From NCBI GenBank assembly GCA_037143175.1, contig JBAWZF010000005.1:1-64000 (forward strand): a stretch of DNA of 64,000 nt. Direction: 5' to 3'. The notes under the pieces are model-generated. The model searched no databases. It was not told where the DNA came from and saw only the letters and a program-made list of their open reading frames with translations. Position 1 is the first letter of the stretch. Each line of letters starts with the position of its first letter. The translations under genes were made by a program, and so were the position numbers. Shown here piece by piece: positions 26,034 to 33,915 of the stretch. This DNA comes from a bacterium (lineage in GTDB: Bacteria > Verrucomicrobiota > Kiritimatiellia > CAIKKV01 > CAITUY01).

Positions 26034-27536
26034 TCACCGGCGAGGCGGTGGGCGACGGCCAAAACGGCCCTGCTGGCGGCCTTGTGGGCGGGAGGGTGGC
26101 CGGGAATATGATGCACCGGAGTGCCCGCCTATGCCCGGGGGCAGCACGAGCAGGGCAGGTTCAGGATTTTCATAATCCAGCGCCTTACCAATATATTTTT
26201 CAATTTCAGGCATTGAAAACGCTTCATTCTCACACGCAAACGTATAGGCTTTGCCCGCCTTGCCGGCACGCCCGGTACGGCCGATTCGATGAACATAATC
26301 TTCCGCATCAAACGGAATATCATAATTTATCACATGCGAAATATCATCCACATGGAGGCCGCGCCCAGCCACATCCGTGGCTACCAGTACCCGGATGATG
26401 CCTGCCCGGAAATCTTCCAGAACCTTGATCCGCTTCTTCTGGGGAACAGCGCCGGAAAGCATATCAGCCTTGATACCACATCTTGCCATATAGCCCAGAA
26501 CTCGTTCCGTCTCATCGCGCCGATTACAAAACATCAAGACTCGTTCAGGCTTATCACGCTGGAGCAGGTTATAAAAAAGTGCAAATTTCTTGTCCGAGGG
26601 CACGGTAAACACGATCTGCTGGATGTTATCCACCGTCACCTTTTCGGGCTCGATTTCGACCTTGACAGACTCATTCGTCCACCGGGCTGCCAAACGCAGA
26701 ATATCCTCTGTAAGCGTGGCACTAAACAGCAGGGTTTGCCGGTTCTCCTTGGGTGGCGTTGAGTAAACAATCGTGCGGACATCGGGAATGAATCCCATGT
26801 CCAGCATCCGATCGGCCTCATCAATCACCAGCACCTCTACATACCGCAAATCGAGCAGGCCGCCGCGTCGAAAATCCAACAGGCGGCCCGGCGTCGCCAC
26901 CATGATATCGGGACTGATCTCCATAAGTTGTCGCTGCTGCTTGTCGTAATCCATTCCGCCATAGATACCGAGGATTTTGAGCCCGCAATACTTGCCGATG
27001 TCCCGGGCATCCTTTTCAATCTGAATGACAAGCTCACGGGTGGGCGCCAGAATCAACGCTCGAGGAGCGCCCCGTTTGGTGGGGTGCTTCCGGGGGGCCC
27101 GCAGGAAATGGGTAAAAATGGCGATCAAGAAGGCGGCCGTCTTGCCTGTGCCCGTCTGGGCTTTGCCCGTAACATCGCGTCCCGCCAACGAAGACGGGAT
27201 AGACATCGCTTGAACCGCTGTACAATACTTAAAGCCCAGATCATCCACAGCGTGCATGATTTCAGCGGGCAAATCCAAATCATGAAACCGGGTCTTCCCC
27301 TCGACGGACGGGATATCATAATCTGCAACTGCCCATTTTCGGGCCGGAGCAACAACGGGAGCCGCATGACGAACCGGAGCCGGCTTCGTCTGTACAGGCG
27401 CTGATTTTGGAACTGTATGCGAAGGGACGGCCGGAGCTGTGACACCAGCCGCCTTCTTAATTACCCCTGAATTATCAGGTTTTCGACCCAAACGCGTGAT
27501 GTGATGCTTTATTTTCTGAATTATACGACGTACCAT
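26034..27536 (-). CDS. DEAD-box RNA helicase (RhlE-type)
   Basis: 500 residues. After a basic N-terminal extension of about 80 residues come the Q-motif region (FHDLDLPAEIMHAVDDLGF), Walker A AQTGTGKTAAF, PTRELVIQI, DEADRMLDMGFIPDV, LLFSATLT, a domain 2 VATDVAGRGLHVDD, and HRIGRTGRAGKAG. The tail is Arg/Gly/Pro-rich (SRPPSRPQGRQQGRFGRR), typical of RhlE-like RNA-binding ends. It remodels RNA, for example in ribosome assembly or decay. The ATG has only a weak Shine-Dalgarno. Confidence 0.93.
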   Translation of the reverse strand: MVRRIIQKIKHHITRLGRKPDNSGVIKKAAGVTAPAVPSHTVPKSAPVQTKPAPVRHAAPVVAPARKWAVADYDIPSVEGKTRFHDLDLPAEIMHAVDDLGFKYCTAVQAMSIPSSLAGRDVTGKAQTGTGKTAAFLIAIFTHFLRAPRKHPTKRGAPRALILAPTRELVIQIEKDARDIGKYCGLKILGIYGGMDYDKQQRQLMEISPDIMVATPGRLLDFRRGGLLDLRYVEVLVIDEADRMLDMGFIPDVRTIVYSTPPKENRQTLLFSATLTEDILRLAARWTNESVKVEIEPEKVTVDNIQQIVFTVPSDKKFALFYNLLQRDKPERVLMFCNRRDETERVLGYMARCGIKADMLSGAVPQKKRIKVLEDFRAGIIRVLVATDVAGRGLHVDDISHVINYDIPFDAEDYVHRIGRTGRAGKAGKAYTFACENEAFSMPEIEKYIGKALDYENPEPALLVLPPGIGGHSGASYSRPPSRPQGRQQGRFGRRPPPRR

Positions 27537-27582
27537 GGAAATGAATACTACGCCTTTATATACACCAATACAAGCTTGGCCT

Positions 27583-27909
27583 TTACCGGATCATGATCAA
27601 AAGCATCTTAAACCGCTCGACAGCACGTACTGAATGCGGCACATTCGCGGGCATGATGAAAAGCTGACCCGCTTTAACGAGATGCGGCACCCCTCCCACA
27701 GTCAATTCTGCCATACCGTCTAAAATCTGAACTGTCGCATCAAACGGCGCCGTATGCTCACTTAAGCCCTGCCCTTTATCAAAGGCGAAAAGGGTCAGAG
27801 TTCCTGTTTTCTTATCCAATATTGTTTTGCTGACCACCGCCCCAGCCGCATAGTCTACCCCGGTCGCTAACTCAATCGCCTTACCTTTATACTCGTTCAA
27901 ATCACTCAT
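27583..27909 (-). CDS. Small cupin-domain protein
   Basis: 108 residues, one cupin barrel. Visible parts are LSEHTAPFDATVQILDG, which contains a His but an incomplete metal motif 1, and GQLFIMPANVPHSV, motif 2 with its His. Family members of this size bind a metal or small ligand; the substrate is unknown. AAGGAGG precedes the ATG. It follows the ferredoxin gene by 14 bases and would be cotranscribed from a promoter with an FNR/HcpR-like site. That suggests a role in the same redox or nitrosative response as hcp. Confidence 0.85.
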   Translation of the reverse strand: MSDLNEYKGKAIELATGVDYAAGAVVSKTILDKKTGTLTLFAFDKGQGLSEHTAPFDATVQILDGMAELTVGGVPHLVKAGQLFIMPANVPHSVRAVERFKMLLIMIR

Positions 27910-27923
27910 ATTGCCTCCTTATA

Positions 27924-28124
27924 TTACGAAACCTCCCGCTCCTCGATGGTAATCGCACCTTCAGGGCAGTGCCCCAAACAGGCCCCCAATCCATCACAAC
28001 TTAAATCACTGACCAGGCGAGCCTTCCCATCAAGGATTTGAATGGCGCCCTCCGGACAATTAGGAATACATAACCCACAGCCCGTACACTTATCCGCGTC
28101 GATCTTTATGATGTTTCGTTTCAT
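27924..28124 (-). CDS. Ferredoxin-like 4Fe-4S protein (FrdX-like)
   Basis: 66 residues. The first cluster motif is complete: CTGCGLCIPNCPEG. The second reads CDGLGACLGHCPEGAITIEE, lacking the canonical C-x2-C-x2-C spacing; this form is typical of small ferredoxins of anaerobes. The start ATG at 28124 has GAGAGGG 8 bases upstream; a GTG at 28133 sits too close to that site. Ferredoxins of this type occur with hcp in other anaerobes and could donate electrons to it. The shared regulatory site with hcp supports this, but the link is inference. Confidence 0.88.
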   Translation of the reverse strand: MKRNIIKIDADKCTGCGLCIPNCPEGAIQILDGKARLVSDLSCDGLGACLGHCPEGAITIEEREVS

Positions 28125-28154
28125 TGGCTTCACCCTCTCCTTATTTCTAATAAC

Positions 28155-28195
28155 AGGTTACTCTTATTGGAAAGAATAACATTGATCCAAATCAA
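28155..28195 (-). promoter_or_regulatory. FNR/HcpR-type site upstream of ferredoxin-cupin operon
   Basis: TTGATCCAAATCAA at 28182-28195 is a second perfect TTGAT-N4-ATCAA. A possible -10, TAACCT (28160-28155), lies at exactly the same distance from the palindrome centre as CATAAT does in front of hcp. The -10 is weak, as expected for an activator-dependent promoter. Confidence 0.7.
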
Positions 28196-28237
28196 GAAAC
28201 GAGATTAGACCCAAATCTTCGGATTGGATGCCCTGCC

Positions 28238-28285
28238 CACGCGGCTCACACAAGGTTCGCCCTCCAGCAGAATGATCTTTATCTT
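28238..28285. repeat. Dispersed repeat, single-arm copy
   Basis: This 48-base segment matches the reverse complement of 14718-14765 with 3 mismatches. Here the second arm of the inverted repeat is absent. It lies between the divergent ferredoxin and cobO genes. That gap shows no B12-box or other cobalamin riboswitch feature. Confidence 0.85.
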
Positions 28286-28335
28286 AAGGCCCTTTGATCT
28301 TGCGTCAACCATCCGGGTCATATAGAAGGATTGTC

Positions 28336-28851
28336 ATGAAGGGCTACATTCAAATATACACCGGTGATGGCAAATGCAAAACGACTGCAGCACTGGGCCT
28401 CATCATGCGTGCGACAGGCGCGGGACTCCGGGTCTACTTCGGCCAATTCATCAAAGGCCGTGACTACAGTGAAATCAAAATCCTGAAAGCCCGCTTCCCG
28501 GACGTAACGGTGATTCAATTTGGTCATGGCCATTTCATCCGAGGGAAGCCAACCCAAGGCGAGATGAGTGCGGCGGCGCACGGATTAGAAAATCTGACAC
28601 AGGCCATGCACAGCGGCCTCTACGACATCGTCATCGGAGATGAAGCCTGTACAGCCATGGCGGCTGGACTCTTTTCGGAACACGAGCTGCTCACCCTATG
28701 CGACAGTAAGCCAAAGTCTGTTGAATTGATTTTAACCGGGCGAAACGCCGGACAGGTCCTGCAAGCACGGGCCGATCTAGTTACTGAAATGAAATGTATC
28801 AAGCACTATTACAACGCAGGTGTAAAAGGTCGCCCCGGCATTGAATCTTAG
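28336..28851 (+). CDS. cobO: Cob(I)yrinic acid a,c-diamide adenosyltransferase
   Basis: 171 residues from the ATG at 28336, with GAAGGA upstream. The N-terminus KGYIQIYTGDGKCKTTAALG carries the CobO/BtuR-type P-loop, followed by GLRVYFGQFIKG and VIGDEACTAMAAGLF, and ends with LVTEMKCIKHYYNAGVKGRPGIE, all family marks. It transfers adenosine from ATP to the cobalt of cobalamin or its precursors. No other cobalamin gene lies in the window, so it may serve salvage. It is followed 15 bases later by the kinase gene. Confidence 0.93.
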   Translation: MKGYIQIYTGDGKCKTTAALGLIMRATGAGLRVYFGQFIKGRDYSEIKILKARFPDVTVIQFGHGHFIRGKPTQGEMSAAAHGLENLTQAMHSGLYDIVIGDEACTAMAAGLFSEHELLTLCDSKPKSVELILTGRNAGQVLQARADLVTEMKCIKHYYNAGVKGRPGIES

Positions 28852-28866
28852 CATGAAAGGCACACC

Positions 28867-30549
28867 ATGAGCGAATGCAACACCATCAAACTCAAATTCA
28901 GCGATGGCAAAATACTGGAATGCCCCCCGCGAACAGCCCTGAAAGATATCTTGTTATCCCCTACCGCCCCCAATGGGCTCCCCTATATTGCCGCTTTGTT
29001 AAATAATGATACCACCTCGCTCAGCTATCCCGTCGAGATGGACAGCGACATTAAGCTCCTGACGATGACTGATTCTCAGGGGTGGCATGTGTATCACCGC
29101 TCATTAGCCTTTCTTCTCGCCAAGGCCGTAAAGACACTTTATCCCGCCGCGGGATTTTCGGTTGATTATGCTGTCGGAGATGGCCTTTTCTGCGACTTCG
29201 AGCCCAAAGCAGGTGAACGGGGAGGGTTCATAACGCGCGACCAGGTTGACGCCATCCGGGAACACGTCAAAATGCTGATCAGCCAGAAGATCCCGATTGA
29301 GCGGAAAAAGATTTCGTTTGAAGATGTATCGCGCCGCCTGACCGAAGCGCACCAAACGGATAAGCTTAACCTGCTCCGTTTCAGGAATCCGCCCCGGGTC
29401 GTCATTCATGAATGCGATGGATTCTATGACCTGGCACAAGGGGTACTGGCGCCTGACACGGGGGCTTTGCACCTATTCGAACTGCTCCACTATCCACCCG
29501 GCTTTATCCTCCAACTCCCTGAACCGGGGAATGGCACCCAAATCGCCCCCTTCCGGGAATTACCCCATCTCTCAAGTATTTTTCGAGAACGTAAAAACTG
29601 GGTTCGGACCATGGGGGTTGGCACGGTCGGGCGACTGAATGAAATTATTGTCAATGGCGACATCAGTGATTTCATCAAAGTATGTGAAGCCCTTCATGAG
29701 AAAAATGTGGCACGCATCGCCGATGAAATCTTTCGACGCCGGGACACGGTACGCCTGATTGTGGTGGCGGGCCCCTCATCTTCAGGTAAAACGACTTTTG
29801 CAAAACGGTTGGCGGTCCAATTGCGGGTTAACAGTTTCCGGGTTTTCACCATCTCATTGGACAACTATTTCCACGAGCACGCCAAAACTCCACTCGATGA
29901 ATTTGGCAACCCTGATTTTGAACATGTCAACGCACTCGACCTTGAACTCTTCAATCGTCACATGGGCCAAATCGCCAAGGGCGAGGAAATTGAGCTGCCG
30001 GAATTCAACTTCGTCACAAAATTGCGGGAATTTAACGGCAAGAAAATCAAGCTGGAGAAGGATGACCTCCTCATTATTGAAGGAATCCATGGTCTTAATC
30101 CCCTTCTGACAGAAATGGTTCCTGAACCTGCCAAATTTAGAATATACGTCAGCGCGCTCACGCAACTCAGCCTGGACGCCAATAACAGAATCTCAACCAC
30201 CGATAATCGCTTAATCCGACGCATGGTGAGGGATCATAAATACCGCTCGCATTCCGCGCTCAAAACGCTCCGAATGTGGAATTCGGTCCGAAGCGGGGAA
30301 AAGAAATGGATATTTCCCTTTCAGGAAAACGCCGATGCCACGTTCAATTCAGCGCTCGATTATGAACTGGCCGTCCTTAAACCCATTGCAGAACCCCTGC
30401 TGATGGAGGTCAAACCCTTTGATCCCGAATATGCAGAAGCTCGCCGCTTAACCGCTTTCCTCATCAATTTTATCGGCATTTCGGACCGGGAAGTCCCCCA
30501 GACCTCCATGCTAAGAGAATACATCGGGCGCAGTAGTTTTAAGTATTAA
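28867..30549 (+). CDS. Uridine kinase-like protein with TGS and threonyl-tRNA-synthetase-like domains
   Basis: 560 residues. The N-terminal 60 resemble a TGS domain (IKLKFSDGKILECPPRTALK). Residues about 70-230 resemble the second additional domain of threonyl-tRNA synthetase. From about residue 300 a phosphoribulokinase/uridine kinase domain begins with P-loop VVAGPSSSGKTTFAKRLA, followed by ISLDNYF, FEHVNALDLELFN and LIIEGIHGLNP. This three-part architecture is known in many anaerobes and annotated as nucleoside kinase. It probably phosphorylates uridine or cytidine; the role of the synthetase-like part is unknown. Confidence 0.88.
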   Translation: MSECNTIKLKFSDGKILECPPRTALKDILLSPTAPNGLPYIAALLNNDTTSLSYPVEMDSDIKLLTMTDSQGWHVYHRSLAFLLAKAVKTLYPAAGFSVDYAVGDGLFCDFEPKAGERGGFITRDQVDAIREHVKMLISQKIPIERKKISFEDVSRRLTEAHQTDKLNLLRFRNPPRVVIHECDGFYDLAQGVLAPDTGALHLFELLHYPPGFILQLPEPGNGTQIAPFRELPHLSSIFRERKNWVRTMGVGTVGRLNEIIVNGDISDFIKVCEALHEKNVARIADEIFRRRDTVRLIVVAGPSSSGKTTFAKRLAVQLRVNSFRVFTISLDNYFHEHAKTPLDEFGNPDFEHVNALDLELFNRHMGQIAKGEEIELPEFNFVTKLREFNGKKIKLEKDDLLIIEGIHGLNPLLTEMVPEPAKFRIYVSALTQLSLDANNRISTTDNRLIRRMVRDHKYRSHSALKTLRMWNSVRSGEKKWIFPFQENADATFNSALDYELAVLKPIAEPLLMEVKPFDPEYAEARRLTAFLINFIGISDREVPQTSMLREYIGRSSFKY

Positions 30550-30596
30550 CTAGTTTATTGTTGATTTAAAACCCGGCATCCGGCAAAACAGGCTGC

Positions 30597-32057
30597 ATGT
30601 CAACACACAGCATGTCTTACTTCCCGGGAAGCTGCCGGTACCAGGCGTTGCTTCTCCCTTTCTCATCCCATGTCCGGGACAACGTCCGCACCTCCTCATT
30701 TCCCTGGTCAGAGCGGCATCTGCGCTGCGTCTGGACTGATGATGCCATCCGCCCGCCTGTATTGACCAGCATGGACGGACGTATCGTTACGGTCATAAAT
30801 CCCGGACGCTGGAATCTCGAGGCGGGACCTGATTTCCTGGATGCCATCCTGAAAGCCGGACCCGATGAATGTATCCTTCGGGGCGACATCGAACTGCATA
30901 TCCGCCCCATGGATTGGCGCCAGCACAAACATGCTTCAGACCCGCGTTATCGCAATGTCATTGCGCATATCACCTATTTCGAGGGCCTGCTTGCTCCTTC
31001 TGACATGCCCATCTCTGTGCTGCAGATTCCCATGAGGGCCGCCCTTCATTTACTCCCGGCATTCTCGTTTGATGGTCTTGATTTATTAGCCTATCCCTTC
31101 GCCGCGATTGCCCCGCTTCCTCCCTGCGCGGAAATCATTAAAACATGGTCTCCCGAACAACGAGGGGCACTGCTCGACTCTGCCGGCGAAGAGCGCTTGC
31201 GTCTTAAAACTGAGCGGATGGCAAAAAGCATCTCGGAAAAAGGCAAGAACCAGGCCCTCTACGAAGAGTTTATGGGGGCGCTGGGATATAAGCATAACCG
31301 TCTGGGGTTTCTGAAACTCGCCCAGCTGATTCCCCTTGAGCGGTTGCGACAGGATGCGTCCACCTCAGTTCTGCATGCCTATGCCCTGTTGCTTGGCGTG
31401 GGAGGCCTTCTCCCCCGCAAATCGAATCCCCTGTGGGATCATGAGACTCGCGCATTCATCAGAAGTCTGTGGGATATCTGGTGGAAACACCAGGCCGAGT
31501 GGAATGATCAGGTGATGACCCATACGGACTGGACGCTCGCGAATTTAAGGCCGGCCAATAACCCTTTACGCCGCCTCATGGCCGCCGCGTCCCTCTTTAC
31601 CCATGTTCCCTGCAAGGTGAGCTCGCTTTCCATCAATAACGGGAATAGTGATGCCTTATTCCGTTCCTGGCGAACCTGCCTTCAAGCAGAAGGCGCGAAC
31701 AGCTACTGGGCCTGGCGAGGGAGTTTCGCCCGACCACGCTATGCGCGACCCGAGACCTTGATCGGCCCGGGTCGGGCCGCGACAATTCTTAATAACGTTT
31801 TAATCCCGTGGTGGGCGGCAACCAATACAATCCCAGTCGGATCGTCACTGCTCACAATGCTCCCGCAGGAGGATCTTAACCGGTTCGCAAAACATACCGC
31901 TCATGCCCTCTTTGGCCATGACCACACGCCCGCCCTTTACAATTCCGGCCTTCGTCAACAAGGCTTACTGCAGATCTTCCATGACTTCTGCCTGAGCAGT
32001 AAAAACGGATGCGCAGGATGCCAGCTGCCAGCCGCGCTTAATCTACACCCGAGCTGA
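30597..32057 (+). CDS. DUF2851 family protein
   Basis: 486 residues. The family signature is clear: NPGRWNLEAGPDFLDAIL, RGDIELHIRPMDWRQHKH, then DPRYRNVIAHITYF. Further conserved parts include KTERMAKSI and the tail SSKNGCAGCQLPAAL, with a C-x-x-C pair. The function of DUF2851 is not known; the acidic and His residues in the N-terminal motifs are reminiscent of a metal-dependent enzyme, but that is only inference. It follows the kinase gene by 47 bases and converges on the CPBP gene, ending 1 base from its stop. Confidence 0.88.
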   Translation: MSTHSMSYFPGSCRYQALLLPFSSHVRDNVRTSSFPWSERHLRCVWTDDAIRPPVLTSMDGRIVTVINPGRWNLEAGPDFLDAILKAGPDECILRGDIELHIRPMDWRQHKHASDPRYRNVIAHITYFEGLLAPSDMPISVLQIPMRAALHLLPAFSFDGLDLLAYPFAAIAPLPPCAEIIKTWSPEQRGALLDSAGEERLRLKTERMAKSISEKGKNQALYEEFMGALGYKHNRLGFLKLAQLIPLERLRQDASTSVLHAYALLLGVGGLLPRKSNPLWDHETRAFIRSLWDIWWKHQAEWNDQVMTHTDWTLANLRPANNPLRRLMAAASLFTHVPCKVSSLSINNGNSDALFRSWRTCLQAEGANSYWAWRGSFARPRYARPETLIGPGRAATILNNVLIPWWAATNTIPVGSSLLTMLPQEDLNRFAKHTAHALFGHDHTPALYNSGLRQQGLLQIFHDFCLSSKNGCAGCQLPAALNLHPS

Positions 32058-32058
32058 T

Positions 32059-32754
32059 TCACCAGAATTGATATGAGGCTGTGGCCAGGACGTATAAACC
32101 CAGCAGCAGATTAGTTGTCACATGGGCCGCAGCAGCGGCCATAATGTCCCCTTTACGGCAATATAAAAGTCCATACGCCAGCCCGGCAACCAAACCGACC
32201 AACCAGCGGCTATGCTCAAATCCAAAGGCGAGGGACGCGATCAAAAACAGACCCCGCCCGACAGTCCCGGGTTTCACAGAGAGGAAATTCAGGTTGACCA
32301 ACCACCGCATAAAGAAGCCGCGCCAAAAGTACTCCTCAATCACAGCAATCACTAAAGCCGATCCCCCCAAACGCATCAACGCATAGGCCCAACCGCATTG
32401 CTCTGGCGCGAACAACTGCCCGTTCCCCGAATCACTCCCCCGGATGAAATATCGGACATAAGATTCATGTATGCGGGGAAATTGCTGTATCCAGCCCGAT
32501 TCAGGCAAAATCCAGACGATCGCCACCCCGGCACCCACAAGGACACTGAGAGGCAACAACCGGATATTCATGGCCGGGTAATATTGCCAAGGCTTCAACA
32601 CCAGCAGCGCCACAAGGCTTACCACAGTTTGGAGTGTATACCGGAAAGCAATATTACTCAGCGGCAGGCTCATGATTCCGATCCAAAGAATAAACGGAAT
32701 AATATGACGGGCCATCGCCCATCGTGCATCCGTGTTATTTTCACTCATGCTCAT
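32059..32754 (-). CDS. CPBP-family intramembrane protease (CAAX protease-related)
   Basis: 231 residues from the ATG at 32754, preceded by AAAGGGG. It has about six membrane helices. The catalytic signature is EEYFWRGFFMRWLV, followed by FGFEHSRWLVG with the conserved His and a later HVTTNLLLG with another His. Glu-Glu and the His residues form the intramembrane glutamic protease active site. The EEYFWRGF form occurs in the CAAX protease-related proteins linked to exosortases in some phyla; no exosortase is seen here. It ends the long operon after the GT9 gene. Confidence 0.85.
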   Translation of the reverse strand: MSMSENNTDARWAMARHIIPFILWIGIMSLPLSNIAFRYTLQTVVSLVALLVLKPWQYYPAMNIRLLPLSVLVGAGVAIVWILPESGWIQQFPRIHESYVRYFIRGSDSGNGQLFAPEQCGWAYALMRLGGSALVIAVIEEYFWRGFFMRWLVNLNFLSVKPGTVGRGLFLIASLAFGFEHSRWLVGLVAGLAYGLLYCRKGDIMAAAAAHVTTNLLLGLYVLATASYQFW

Positions 32755-32765
32755 GGGCCCCTTTA

Positions 32766-33914
32766 CTATCCACGGCTCATCGGGACGATTCGCCCTACCT
32801 GATGACAAGCCTCAAGTACCTGCTTCACGCCAACCGCCTGCATACAGGCAATGGTCCGGCAATACTTATGATAGCCAAATATAAAACAGGGAGAACAGGC
32901 CATCTCTTTTCTGACTACCGCAACGGTATCGGACTCCCGACACCACTTTTTGGCATCACTGGGACCAAACATCACGACCTCCGGCACATCATAGGCAGCC
33001 GCCAAGTGAGCAATTCCTGAATCACCCCCCACAAATAAATCCGCCCCGGACAAGAGCTTTGCAGTTTGAACAATCGATAATCGGCCTGCCAGCACCTTGA
33101 CCCGGTCTCCTAAGCCACATCGCTCAGCCAATTCGGACGCCATAGCACAATCACCGCACCCTCCCGCCAAACCGATGCTATTCTCCTCATTGCGGCAGAG
33201 CCCTTGCAACAATTCAATAAAATTGGCGAAGGCCCAGGTCTTATAACGGATCGATGCACCGACATGAACAAGCATCAATCGTTTATGCTCTTTCTGCACC
33301 TTACCCAGCCATGAAGCCACATCCTCCGGCAGAGTGACATCAGGAATAGCAAGGCAACCGGATACTTCAGCGGGACCGCAAACGCCAAACGGCCCCAATA
33401 ATTTCATAAACTCATCCGCCTCATACCCTTCAAGATTATAGGTGATGAGATGCGTGTAAATCGGGTTACGCCCGGGATTGATTTTGTAGCCTATCCGGAT
33501 GGAGGCCCGACTTAACAGGGCCATCACCGCCGAGAAATAGTGAAACTGCTCGGAATCTATGACGACATCATACCCCCCGGCCCACAAGCGCCGGAGAAGG
33601 CGCAAGGGATGGGCATCATAGGTGAAAACATTCATGGGGAAGGTCGACAGCTTGAGGATGTCCTCATTTCGCCTTTCGCAAATAAGGTCAATCAAAGCTC
33701 CCGGATATTTCTCATGGATTTTTTTCAACATGGGCTGTAACAGCACCATATCGCCCAAGCCTCCCGGCCGAATAACAAGAATGCGTTTGATGTCTTCCGT
33801 TCGGAATGCGCTGAAAGCAGCTTCCCGATGCAGCAGAAATAATAGGCGGCCCCCTGCCCAACACAGGAACAAGCCTATCGTGGCATCCATGATTTTCAAC
33901 AGACGTACACTCAT
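32766..33914 (-). CDS. Glycosyltransferase family 9 (heptosyltransferase-like)
   Basis: 382 residues. A hydrophobic N-terminus is followed by the GT9 start VIRPGGLGDMVLLQPMLKKI. The nucleotide-sugar half includes MLVHVGASIRYKTWAF and VGGDSGIAHLAAAYDVP, then VVMFGPSDAKKW, the classic GT9 motif. Such enzymes transfer heptose from ADP-heptose to lipopolysaccharide core or related glycans at the inner membrane. It starts 1 base after the large membrane protein and could work with it on a cell-surface glycan. Confidence 0.9.
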   Translation of the reverse strand: MSVRLLKIMDATIGLFLCWAGGRLLFLLHREAAFSAFRTEDIKRILVIRPGGLGDMVLLQPMLKKIHEKYPGALIDLICERRNEDILKLSTFPMNVFTYDAHPLRLLRRLWAGGYDVVIDSEQFHYFSAVMALLSRASIRIGYKINPGRNPIYTHLITYNLEGYEADEFMKLLGPFGVCGPAEVSGCLAIPDVTLPEDVASWLGKVQKEHKRLMLVHVGASIRYKTWAFANFIELLQGLCRNEENSIGLAGGCGDCAMASELAERCGLGDRVKVLAGRLSIVQTAKLLSGADLFVGGDSGIAHLAAAYDVPEVVMFGPSDAKKWCRESDTVAVVRKEMACSPCFIFGYHKYCRTIACMQAVGVKQVLEACHQVGRIVPMSRG

Positions 33915-33915
33915 A

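Noticed and set aside
28134-28335. Cobalamin riboswitch before cobO
   Set aside because: No B12-box-like sequence or expected stem set was seen; the conspicuous sequence there is a dispersed repeat.
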